DNA from: CAINVV01 sp964506325
Lineage (GTDB): Bacteria; Bacteroidota; Bacteroidia; Bacteroidales; Prolixibacteraceae
DNA: 14,866 bases
Assembly: GCA_964506325.1 (NCBI GenBank)
Contig: CAZDLO010000089.1
Span: 1 to 14,866, forward strand
Direction of reading: 5' to 3'
In this document: one piece after another, positions 7,364 through 14,779 of the stretch
Layout: each line of letters opens with the position of its first letter
Numbering within the stretch: position 1 is the stretch's first letter
The notes under the pieces: generated by a model
Seen by the model: only the letters and a program-made list of their open reading frames with translations
What the model was told of the DNA's origin: nothing
The model's database searches: none
Made by a program: the position numbers and the translations under genes

Positions 7364-9136
7364 CTAATTTCCGTGCACCAGCTTTAACAACTCACCGAGA
7401 TGATGGTTGTAAATGCCCCGTGGTGTCTGGTTGTATTTTTTGCAAAGGGAGGCAGCATATCCCACTGCCACACCCATCTGGCCGGTGGTATTCATCACCC
7501 TTGGACCGCCCAGGCCAATGTGGGAACAGCTGAAACAGCGACCTGCCATGAACAGGTTGCTTATGTTCCTGGAATAGAGCGAACGGTACGGGATGTAATA
7601 ATGATCGACCTTGTAATACATGGCTTCAGAAAGGAAATCCGGCTTGCCGGGATCTTGCTCCGCCAAGGAAAAATGGACATCGACCGATCTTTTTTCCACA
7701 ACTACCGCATCGGGAAATTCGCGCATGTATTTCTCGTCATTGAAGGTGTAGATATAGTCTCCCAGCAAACGCCTTGATTCGCGCTTGCCACTGGTGTAAC
7801 CCACCCATTCAAGTTCAAGGGAGGCATTGGCGGGATCCTTCCTGGCATTGGAAAAAGAACCGTATATCGCCCTAAGCAGGTGATCCCTGATGTATTCGGC
7901 ATCCTCAATCTGGCTGAGATCATTGCTGGTATATTCCCACTGCCATTCGCCCTTGATGGCAGCATAACCTTTGGCAACATCCATCGCCCAAGGCACTTCG
8001 GGAAAGGAAACAGGTTCCCTGGCATTCGCGGACCGCCAAAGCAGCGAAGAACCCATCACCCTGTTATCGGCCTTGTCGCTGCTCCACAATGCACCGTACT
8101 TCGACCAGCTTTCACCAAACCTGGCTGAATCTTCGCGGCCATACATGTATTCGGCTTTCGACCAGTAGCCAATCCAGCCATCCCCGGTACAGTCGGCAAA
8201 AACGGGTGCTGTAAACCTTTTTGTATCGCCCGTGGAGGTATGACGGGCATCCACCCATTTGACCCTGTTTCCGGAACAACCGACACGGAAAGCCTTGAAA
8301 TCCAGGTAAAGGGTAATGTTTTTATACTTTTCAATATTGGAATGACGTTTCCTGTCATCCTTGTAAGCCTCGGGAGAGCCGTTGGGCCAGTGGCCTGTTG
8401 TATTGAGCATGGTTAGGATGCGGTCTGAATACCCGGTAATCCCCTCGGTATGCACCCGAATTTCTGCGCTGGTATTCCCGCCCAAAACCGGGCGGTCATG
8501 CACAAGGGCAACATTCAATCCCTGTTCAGCGGCGGCAATAGCTGCCGCACAACCGGCGATGCCTCCGCCCACAATGACCAGGTCATATTTGAATGTTTTG
8601 GAGGGCCTGGAGGGTTCACCGGCCATTTTCCTGCGCCATTCCTCCAGTATTACCGGATCTGAGGGTGGATCAGTTTTAGAGGTACTGAAATATATGGCAT
8701 CACAACGCCCGTCAAAACCTGTCAGGTCGAGCAATTCAACGGTCGTTTCCTTTTTGTCTACTGCCACCACACCTGCATACTGCCAGTTCCATCCTTCCTC
8801 AGTCCCCAGCACCGTTTCCATAGTTTTTCCATCGACGGCAAGCTTAAACCGACCCGGTGCCTCCCAATTACCAGGTACCCAGTTCCTGGTGCGCACCCAG
8901 GTGTGATAGTCTCCTGCAGCAGGAAAGACGGCAGAAGTACTTGCATTGGCGACAGGTTTTCCCATTCCGTGAGCCAACAGGTAAGGAGATCCCATCTGGA
9001 ACACGAATTGCGGATCAACCACCCATCCACCCTTGTTGTGAAAACTTTCAGCCTCCAGGAAGAGTGTCTTTGAAGGAGATGCAGCCAGTTGAAAAACAGG
9101 TAATAAAAACAACACTATTCCTTGTAATATTTTCAT
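7364..9136 (-). CDS. Exported FAD-dependent oxidoreductase with N-terminal beta-sandwich-like domain
   Basis: This 590-residue protein starts with a Sec signal peptide (about 1-19) with no twin-arginine and no lipobox. Residues 22-155 are rich in Trp and short beta-like stretches (LFLEAESF, WVRTRNWVPGNW, DLTGFDGRCDAIYF) and resemble the golvesin- or carbohydrate-binding-like domains attached to such proteins. From 183 a Rossmann fold begins with DLVIVGGGIAGCAAA, followed by GLNVALVHDRPVLGGNTS, a conserved ADCTGDGWIG block (314-323) and a C-terminal FAD-binding segment (527-563, NLFMAGRCFSCSHIGLGGPR). This is the FAD_oxidored (Pfam PF12831) architecture, whose members recur in polysaccharide loci. 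Reaction and substrate are unknown; oxidation of a sugar or glycan end is inference. It lies between GH29 and the acetylesterase, and a candidate promoter is at 9165-9194. Some relatives carry the label xanthan lyase, which nothing here supports. Confidence 0.85.
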   Translation of the reverse strand: MKILQGIVLFLLPVFQLAASPSKTLFLEAESFHNKGGWVVDPQFVFQMGSPYLLAHGMGKPVANASTSAVFPAAGDYHTWVRTRNWVPGNWEAPGRFKLAVDGKTMETVLGTEEGWNWQYAGVVAVDKKETTVELLDLTGFDGRCDAIYFSTSKTDPPSDPVILEEWRRKMAGEPSRPSKTFKYDLVIVGGGIAGCAAAIAAAEQGLNVALVHDRPVLGGNTSAEIRVHTEGITGYSDRILTMLNTTGHWPNGSPEAYKDDRKRHSNIEKYKNITLYLDFKAFRVGCSGNRVKWVDARHTSTGDTKRFTAPVFADCTGDGWIGYWSKAEYMYGREDSARFGESWSKYGALWSSDKADNRVMGSSLLWRSANAREPVSFPEVPWAMDVAKGYAAIKGEWQWEYTSNDLSQIEDAEYIRDHLLRAIYGSFSNARKDPANASLELEWVGYTSGKRESRRLLGDYIYTFNDEKYMREFPDAVVVEKRSVDVHFSLAEQDPGKPDFLSEAMYYKVDHYYIPYRSLYSRNISNLFMAGRCFSCSHIGLGGPRVMNTTGQMGVAVGYAASLCKKYNQTPRGIYNHHLGELLKLVHGN

Positions 9137-9164
9137 GGTGAACCGTAGTATTCAGAGTGAGTAA

Positions 9165-9194
9165 CAAATCTAAAAAAAACTATTCATACTGAAA
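9165..9194 (-). promoter_or_regulatory. Candidate Bacteroidota-type promoter upstream of the FAD gene
   Basis: On the minus strand TAGATTTG (9172 to 9165) matches the Bacteroidota -7 consensus TAnnTTTG exactly. TTTC (9194-9191), 18 bases upstream, is one mismatch from the -33 TTTG element. Transcription from here would give a leader of roughly 20 bases before the ATG at 9136. The FAD and esterase genes may therefore also be expressed separately from the GH92 and GH29 genes. Confidence 0.4.
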
Positions 9195-9264
9195 GCGGAA
9201 AGCGACGTATCAGATAACACCGGAAATTGGCAAAAAGCCTGACCAGGTAACAGGATAAACAATT

Positions 9265-11052
9265 CTATTCTACCGCTACGCGAAAGCAGGCCACATGAGA
9301 CAGGTCCAGCTTTTTGGGAACCTCAACCACCAGGGAATCATCCTCCTGTTTCCATCCGATGACTGCATCGCATCCGGGAATCGTCACCTTTACAATCCTG
9401 CTTTTCAGCCATCCGGTATTTTTCCCCAGGCTTTTTATCCGGATGGTCGCACCCGGATTTGGTACAGCCAGGCACCAGGCGTAGACTGTCCCGTCTTTGC
9501 CTTCCGTAAACCTGAAATCACGGGTTGTAAAGGAAAAATCTGCGTGAATGCGGTCAAGCTTTCCTCCGGGCATACCCCTGAGTTTTTCAGGCGCTCCGGG
9601 TTTTTTCGGATCCTTTACCAAATCCCCTTCCCCCCAGGTTTTCCAGGCTCTGCTTCCATAAATACCCTCCCCGTTGATCTTCATCCATGCGCCTATTTCC
9701 TTCAGCATCAGAGCACTACCGTCGTCCATTCCTCCCTGTGGAGTAAGGCTGACGCACAGGGTAAGATTGCCGTCGCGTGAGACATCCTCCAGCAAAGTAT
9801 GGATGACGGCGCCGGCATCGTACACGAAACCAGGCCTGTAGAACCAATCGCCAACGGCACGGTCGGCCATCCAGGTCTGATCGGTCTTTATCCCCCTGGG
9901 GAAAGAACCTTCAAAAGTTGTTCCCACACCCTTGCAGGCCTTGCTGAATTTGACAACCGCAAGTTTATCCACTTTGCCATTGTGCATAGCCGCCGCCTTG
10001 TTGAAATAATGGGCAATTACCCGGGCCGCCGCATCACATTTGTAACCGGAGGCGCTCTTCACACCGGAAAACGGGTAGGGACCGTTGCCGTCCGTATAGA
10101 TGAAATCAGGATCATAATTATCGATCACATCTTCCATCCTCATGGCCCATTGGGTAGCATACCACTGCGCATACTCCGTGTCATTCCCGAAGATCCCTTT
10201 CCTGCCAAAAGCGATATCTTCCAGGACGTAAGGGTTGCCATCCTGTGACAGGTTTTCATACGACATGGGTTTCCCGTATAACCTGGCAGGATCGAGGCCT
10301 TCCCACCATTTGCCCTTTCCGTCGGCCAGGGTAAGGATTGCAGCATCGTACGGAATACCGGCCCTTGGTCCGGTTTTGTCGGAAGTGAACGCCCTCTGCC
10401 ACCACCACCAGGTGTATTCATGGTGAAAAGAGACGCCAAATCTCATCCCCTTCCTTTGCAGCTCTTTCTTCCAGGCGGCAAGGAAATCCTTTTTGGGTCC
10501 GACATTGACCGAATTCCAGGGCTGGTACCTGGAGTCCCACAGGTCATAATTATCGTGGTGCACCCCAACAATCAATGCATACCGGAATCCCGCGTCATAA
10601 TAGGCGTTCACCAGTTTTTCAGGATCCCATCCGGCCGGATTCCACTCGTTCAGCACATCCTTGTAACCGACTTCGGAGGGATGGCCGAAGTTAACCAGGT
10701 GGTTTCTGTACCCCTCTGTTTCTTCACGGTAGATATTCCTGGCATACCAATCCCCGCTCATGCCTGATGCCTGGGGACCCCAGTGAATGAAAATACCAAA
10801 TTTGGAATTGCGCCACCATTCGGGCTCCTCCCCATAATTCCTGTCAATGGATTCCCAGGTTGGTTCAAATTTACCTTCAGCGATCGGAAAATCCATCTTC
10901 ACCTCCCCGAACTGATCCGGATCAGCTATAAAACCCTGGTACTGAGTCTCTTTAAGAGGCATAACAGGGAGCTGATAGTGTGATGACTTCTGTGCCACAC
11001 CCATCAAGGTTGTGGCAAGCAGGACTAAGAGTGTCAATTGTATTCTTCCCAT
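9265..11052 (-). CDS. GH29 family exported alpha-L-fucosidase-like enzyme
   Basis: This 595-residue protein has a Sec signal peptide (about 1-20, ending GVAQ) and is predicted periplasmic. GH29 features appear in order: WWRNSKFGIFIHWGPQA (79-95), the His-His-Asp motif in VGVHHDNYDLWDS (162-174), a strand ending in FHHEYTWWWW (209-218), the probable nucleophile D321 in PDFIYTDGNG, DWFY (402-405), the RDGNLTLCVSLTPQGG block (426-441), and GEGIYGSRAWKTWGEG (461-476) before the C-terminal beta domain. GH29 enzymes are retaining and release alpha-L-fucose. Several motifs depart from typical fucosidases: HHDN in place of the usual HHDG, and DWFY where SWGY is common. The specificity may therefore be unusual. 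It follows GH92 by 158 bases and precedes the FAD gene by 128 bases. Family assignment is firm; substrate is not. Confidence 0.9.
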   Translation of the reverse strand: MGRIQLTLLVLLATTLMGVAQKSSHYQLPVMPLKETQYQGFIADPDQFGEVKMDFPIAEGKFEPTWESIDRNYGEEPEWWRNSKFGIFIHWGPQASGMSGDWYARNIYREETEGYRNHLVNFGHPSEVGYKDVLNEWNPAGWDPEKLVNAYYDAGFRYALIVGVHHDNYDLWDSRYQPWNSVNVGPKKDFLAAWKKELQRKGMRFGVSFHHEYTWWWWQRAFTSDKTGPRAGIPYDAAILTLADGKGKWWEGLDPARLYGKPMSYENLSQDGNPYVLEDIAFGRKGIFGNDTEYAQWYATQWAMRMEDVIDNYDPDFIYTDGNGPYPFSGVKSASGYKCDAAARVIAHYFNKAAAMHNGKVDKLAVVKFSKACKGVGTTFEGSFPRGIKTDQTWMADRAVGDWFYRPGFVYDAGAVIHTLLEDVSRDGNLTLCVSLTPQGGMDDGSALMLKEIGAWMKINGEGIYGSRAWKTWGEGDLVKDPKKPGAPEKLRGMPGGKLDRIHADFSFTTRDFRFTEGKDGTVYAWCLAVPNPGATIRIKSLGKNTGWLKSRIVKVTIPGCDAVIGWKQEDDSLVVEVPKKLDLSHVACFRVAVE

Positions 11053-11210
11053 ACCGGCGCAATTATCGGGTTAAAAAATGAAAGCGAAACCTGGCGAAAT
11101 TTGGGCAATAAACAAGTAGCTATTGGAGGATCACCAGAAAAATATCATTCAATTAAATGATTAGAAATCAACTACATATCGAAAGATGCCATAAGCCAAC
11201 GACCTGCCGC

Positions 11211-13352
11211 TTATTCCCCGCTGGTTACAACCAGGGTTTTCCCCCTGGCAAGCTCATGGTGCGGGATAAAGAAACCATCTATTTTCCTGTTGTCGTAGCT
11301 GAGGCCTGCAATTTTCCTGCCCCTGTTCTTCCGGAGGATGGTAAATTGCTTCTCCCCCACCTTGCATTCCACCTTTTTGAAAAGTGGCACAGAAATGATG
11401 TAATCCTCATCTGCAGGAGAGAACGGGTATATTCCCATGGCATTAAACACGTACCAGGAGGACATCTCACCGGCATCATCCATTCCGGCATACGCCAGCT
11501 TTTCTTTGCCCAGGTCGTAGAAATGATTCATGATACTATCCAATACGACCTGCGATTTCTCCTGTTTGCCGACAAAGTAGTACATGTATGGAAAACTGTG
11601 GTCGGGCTGGTTGCCATGACAATACTGCCCGATGAAACCGGAGAAGTTGTAGGCCTCCACCCCCTTCCAGGGTATTGAAAAAAGATCATCCAGCTTTTTC
11701 TCAAATTCATCCCTGCTTTTGTAAAGACCGATCAGTCCCTGCGGGTCGTGGGGCGCAAAAAAGGAGGACTGCCATGCATTGGCTTCACGGTACATGTATT
11801 CGTAGTAGGGAAACTCCGGATCAAAATTCCTGATCCACTCTCCGTTAGCCAGCCGGCCCCTCATCAAACCTGTCGAGGGATCGAACAAATTCTTATAGTT
11901 GCCGGTCCTTTTCATCAGCATCCTGAAGTTTGCGGTGTCGCCCAATTCCCTGGCCAGGAGTGCCACAGCATAGTCGTCATAGGCATATTCAAGCGTTTTG
12001 GTTACACCGGCAGTGGCCTTGGTTTCTATTTTCGGATTCACGATATCCTGCTCATAGATATATCCGTTTTTGATATAATCAAGGATATACGGCCTGCTTT
12101 TGTTTTCGAGTGTTGCATTTCGCAAGAGCAGGTTATAGGCGCTTTTAACATCAAAACCTCTTATTCCGCGCAGGTAAGTACCGGCAATGAAAGGGGCTGC
12201 ATGGTCGCCGTGGAAAAAGGTAGGCATGAACCCGGTCTTTTCTCCCTTGTCGATCAGGGAACTGATCACATCCGCTGTTACCGCGGGAGAAAGCATCCCC
12301 AGCAACACAAGTTTGTTGCGGTAGTCGTCCCATAGCGATGGCTCGGTATAGTAGCTGAAACCCTTGTTGACTGTGTTGCCTTTCACGTCGGTAAAATCGC
12401 CGTTCACATCACTGCGCAAGGCAGGCCACAAGAATGAACGGTACAGTGTTGAATAAAACAGTCCTGTTTGCCGTTCAGTACCTCCGGAAACCTTGATTTT
12501 CGACAACAATGCCTCCCATGTATCGTTGGCTTCCTTTCTCACCCGGGAGAAGCTTTTTCCCAACATTTCCTTCTCCAGATTTTCCCTGGCATTTTTTATG
12601 CTGACAAATGAAAAACCGATCTGCAGTTCCAGTGGTTTGGGATCATCAGCAAAACTTACCACCGACACGGTTTTCTTTTCCATTGCAACAGAATCAATTT
12701 TTGTAATCCGTTGATTGGCTACAGCATAAAAATAAATCTTCTCGCCGGTTTGCTGGAATCCGCTGAAAACATGTTCCCCCTCCTGTCCGATGGCCCAGCT
12801 TCTGACTCGCTCATTGGAAACCGAAAGGTCCGCAACAAGCTTTTTGGTCAGTCCATTTTTGTAAGTATATCTGTGATAAGCACATCTCAGGGTTGAAGTC
12901 AGTTCTGCATTGACAGAATACCTCTCAAGATAAACCTGGTAGTATCCCGGATGAGCCGACTCATTTTTGTGGCTGTAGGCTGAACTGTAGTTGCCGGGAG
13001 AAACAGTACCTGAAACCGGCATTACCGGGATATGACACAAATTCCAGTGTCCTTTGCTGGTATGGGCAAAAGCATAAATGACGGTATCCTCATACTGGTA
13101 ACCCGATCCGCTCCTGAACTTTGTGACAGGCGTGAGCTGCACCATGGCATTGGGAAGCGATGAGCCAGGAAAGGTCTCTGCACCCCAGGTACGGTGCGTA
13201 GGTTTATACCCGATATCAATACTGTCCCACAAAGTGGCGGTACCCAGAAAAGGGTTGACAAGGTCTGTGTAATGCTTCTGGGCCGGCAAGGATATGGCAG
13301 CCGCAATGAGCAAAAAAAACGGAAAGATTTTTTTAAGCATAGCCTGGAACAT
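11211..13352 (-). CDS. Divergent GH92 family exported alpha-mannosidase-like enzyme
   Basis: This 713-residue protein has GH92 hallmarks: VNPFLGT (32-38), the N-terminal beta-sandwich block SSLPNAMVQLTPVT (64-77), SGYQYEDTVIYAFAHTSKGHW (83-103), WDDYR (341-345), EANAWQSSFFAPHD (523-536), GNQPDHSFPYMY (580-591) and GMDDAGEMSSWYVFNAMGIYPFSP (623-646). GH92 enzymes are calcium-dependent inverting exo-alpha-mannosidases. The motif that normally reads GNEP, whose Glu is the catalytic acid, here reads GNQP, with Q582 encoded by CAG at 11607-11609. WDTFR and the HTHLSG loop of ordinary members are also altered. This suggests a non-classical leaving group or a different sugar. A signal peptide is clear, but the true start may be the second Met (codon at 13338-13340, MLKKIF), which gives a more normal n-region. 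It is the first gene of the four-gene minus-strand run. Confidence 0.88.
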   Translation of the reverse strand: MFQAMLKKIFPFFLLIAAAISLPAQKHYTDLVNPFLGTATLWDSIDIGYKPTHRTWGAETFPGSSLPNAMVQLTPVTKFRSGSGYQYEDTVIYAFAHTSKGHWNLCHIPVMPVSGTVSPGNYSSAYSHKNESAHPGYYQVYLERYSVNAELTSTLRCAYHRYTYKNGLTKKLVADLSVSNERVRSWAIGQEGEHVFSGFQQTGEKIYFYAVANQRITKIDSVAMEKKTVSVVSFADDPKPLELQIGFSFVSIKNARENLEKEMLGKSFSRVRKEANDTWEALLSKIKVSGGTERQTGLFYSTLYRSFLWPALRSDVNGDFTDVKGNTVNKGFSYYTEPSLWDDYRNKLVLLGMLSPAVTADVISSLIDKGEKTGFMPTFFHGDHAAPFIAGTYLRGIRGFDVKSAYNLLLRNATLENKSRPYILDYIKNGYIYEQDIVNPKIETKATAGVTKTLEYAYDDYAVALLARELGDTANFRMLMKRTGNYKNLFDPSTGLMRGRLANGEWIRNFDPEFPYYEYMYREANAWQSSFFAPHDPQGLIGLYKSRDEFEKKLDDLFSIPWKGVEAYNFSGFIGQYCHGNQPDHSFPYMYYFVGKQEKSQVVLDSIMNHFYDLGKEKLAYAGMDDAGEMSSWYVFNAMGIYPFSPADEDYIISVPLFKKVECKVGEKQFTILRKNRGRKIAGLSYDNRKIDGFFIPHHELARGKTLVVTSGE

Positions 13353-13543
13353 GGAATTTTAGTCAGTTTTGCCAAAATTTTAAACCGGGGAGGAAAAATT
13401 CCGGGCATAAGCGCTGTCACATTGCAATCCTGCACCGGAAATTTAAACTTGTACTAAAATACCAAATTACAGGATTCGGTGAGACAGTTATTTTCGGACA
13501 GCAGTCAGGATTGTGAAATTAAAAAATTCAGGGAAACCATGTT
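13353..13543. other. Spacer between hybrid kinase and GH92 genes
   Basis: Both flanking genes run leftward, so this 191-base spacer should hold the kinase 3' end and the promoter and leader of the GH92-led cluster. I see no perfect TAnnTTTG element, no strong hairpin and no Shine-Dalgarno sequence before either candidate GH92 start. Confidence 0.4.
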
Positions 13544-14779
13544 CTAAATCCATTGGTCCACAACTTTTAAGAAGGAAATGATATCAAGTGGTTTCGTCAG
13601 GTAAGACTGCGCACCGGCATCCATCATTTTTTCTGCCCTGTGCACCACTGCATCTGAGGCCAAAACCACCACAGGGATATTTTTTGTCTGCGGATCCGAC
13701 TGCAGGTTATCGAATGCCTGGATGCCGTTTATATCGTTCAGATCGATTGCTATAAGTACCATATCCGGTGAAAATTCAATGGCGAGTTCCACTGCATTGT
13801 CGCCGCAATTCGCTTCGACCAGACGGATTTCCGGACGGTGGGTGAAAATGATCTCCCCGACGAGCTCAACATTGGCCAGTTTGTCTTCCACGTAGAGGAT
13901 GGTCCCCTTGATGCGGATATCCGGCAATCCTTCCCTTCCGGCGCCTGCAAATAATACCTCATTGTGGCACGGATCCTCGGAGAGGGGCATTTCAATCCAG
14001 AAAATACTGCCTTCGTCCGGCACGCTCTCCAACCCCATTTTCAACCCCATAGCATCAACGAGTGTTTTGACCACCGAAAGCCCGAGTCCGGTACCTTCAA
14101 CATTGTATTTTTCAGCTCCAACCCGTTCGAAGGGGATGAACAGTTTCTTGATATTTTCGGGCGTGATGCCATAGCCCGTGTCGATGAAGGAGGTCCTTAT
14201 ATGATCGGTACCGGATACCAGGTCGTGGCTGCATTCAGTAACAATCCTAACGGTACCACCCGGTTTGTTGTACTTGATTGCATTGCTGAGCAGGTTCATC
14301 CATATCTGCTTCAGTTTACCCGGGTCGGTGTAGACAAACAACTGATCTTCAGATAGTATAACATACTCAAGTTTTATCTGCCTTTCACCGGCAAGCGGCT
14401 GCACCATACCAACAATCTCTTCTGCAAACTCCCTTAACTGAATATTTTCGCTGAGAATGGAGAAGTTACCGGATTCAATCCTGGTAATATCCAGCACTTC
14501 ATTGATGAGCTTGAGCAGATGCTTGCCGCTTTTTAAAATATACTGCACCCCTTTTTGATGGTGTGGATTCAAATCGCCCATCTGCATCAGCTGGGCAAAA
14601 CCAAGAATTGCATTCAGGGGAGTTCGCAGCTCGTGACTCATCCTGGAGAGAAACTCGCTTTTGGCCATGTTGGCATTTTGTGCTTCAATAATTGCGGCCT
14701 TTGTAATGGCTTCCGATTTCTTACGTTCTGTGATATCCACAAAGGTTACTACAAAACCTTCAACCTCTTCGTTGATCAA
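13544..14779 (-). CDS. Hybrid sensor histidine kinase, C-terminal part (PAC end, HisKA, HATPase, degenerate receiver)
   Basis: The visible 411 codons cover the end of a PAS/PAC domain (GFVVTFVDITERKKSE, 8-23), a HisKA dimerisation domain with the phospho-accepting His49 in SHELRTP, a HATPase domain with the N box (N166 in NLLSNAIKY), DTGYGI (200-205) and GTGLGL (229-234), and a receiver domain (about 293-411). The receiver keeps the acidic pair E298-D299 and K396 in YLTKP. However, the segment PDMVLIAIDLNDING has Ala344 where the phospho-accepting Asp should be, and Ala374 at the usual Thr/Ser position. The TTG start at 14779 is only the first possible codon; homology continues upstream, so the real N-terminus lies outside the window. 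There is no helix-turn-helix output, so this is not a SusR/HTCS-type one-protein regulator. It could sense signals for the adjacent enzyme cluster, but that is inference from proximity. Confidence 0.85.
   Translation of the reverse strand: MINEEVEGFVVTFVDITERKKSEAITKAAIIEAQNANMAKSEFLSRMSHELRTPLNAILGFAQLMQMGDLNPHHQKGVQYILKSGKHLLKLINEVLDITRIESGNFSILSENIQLREFAEEIVGMVQPLAGERQIKLEYVILSEDQLFVYTDPGKLKQIWMNLLSNAIKYNKPGGTVRIVTECSHDLVSGTDHIRTSFIDTGYGITPENIKKLFIPFERVGAEKYNVEGTGLGLSVVKTLVDAMGLKMGLESVPDEGSIFWIEMPLSEDPCHNEVLFAGAGREGLPDIRIKGTILYVEDKLANVELVGEIIFTHRPEIRLVEANCGDNAVELAIEFSPDMVLIAIDLNDINGIQAFDNLQSDPQTKNIPVVVLASDAVVHRAEKMMDAGAQSYLTKPLDIISFLKVVDQWI

Noticed and set aside
7364..9136. Xanthan lyase
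   Set aside because: The sequence has a clear FAD-binding Rossmann fold and no polysaccharide lyase 8 features; that label on relatives appears to be an annotation carry-over.
11748..12335. 195-codon open frame on the plus strand inside the GH92 gene
   Set aside because: It is wholly antisense to a well-supported GH92 coding region, has no recognisable domain, and is explained by codon bias on the opposite strand. The same applies to the long plus-strand frames at 936-1457 and 8382-8906.
13544..14779. Hybrid two-component system (HTCS) regulator typical of utilisation loci
   Set aside because: The protein ends with the receiver domain at residue 411; there is no AraC-type helix-turn-helix, and no Reg_prop/Y_Y_Y sensor is visible.
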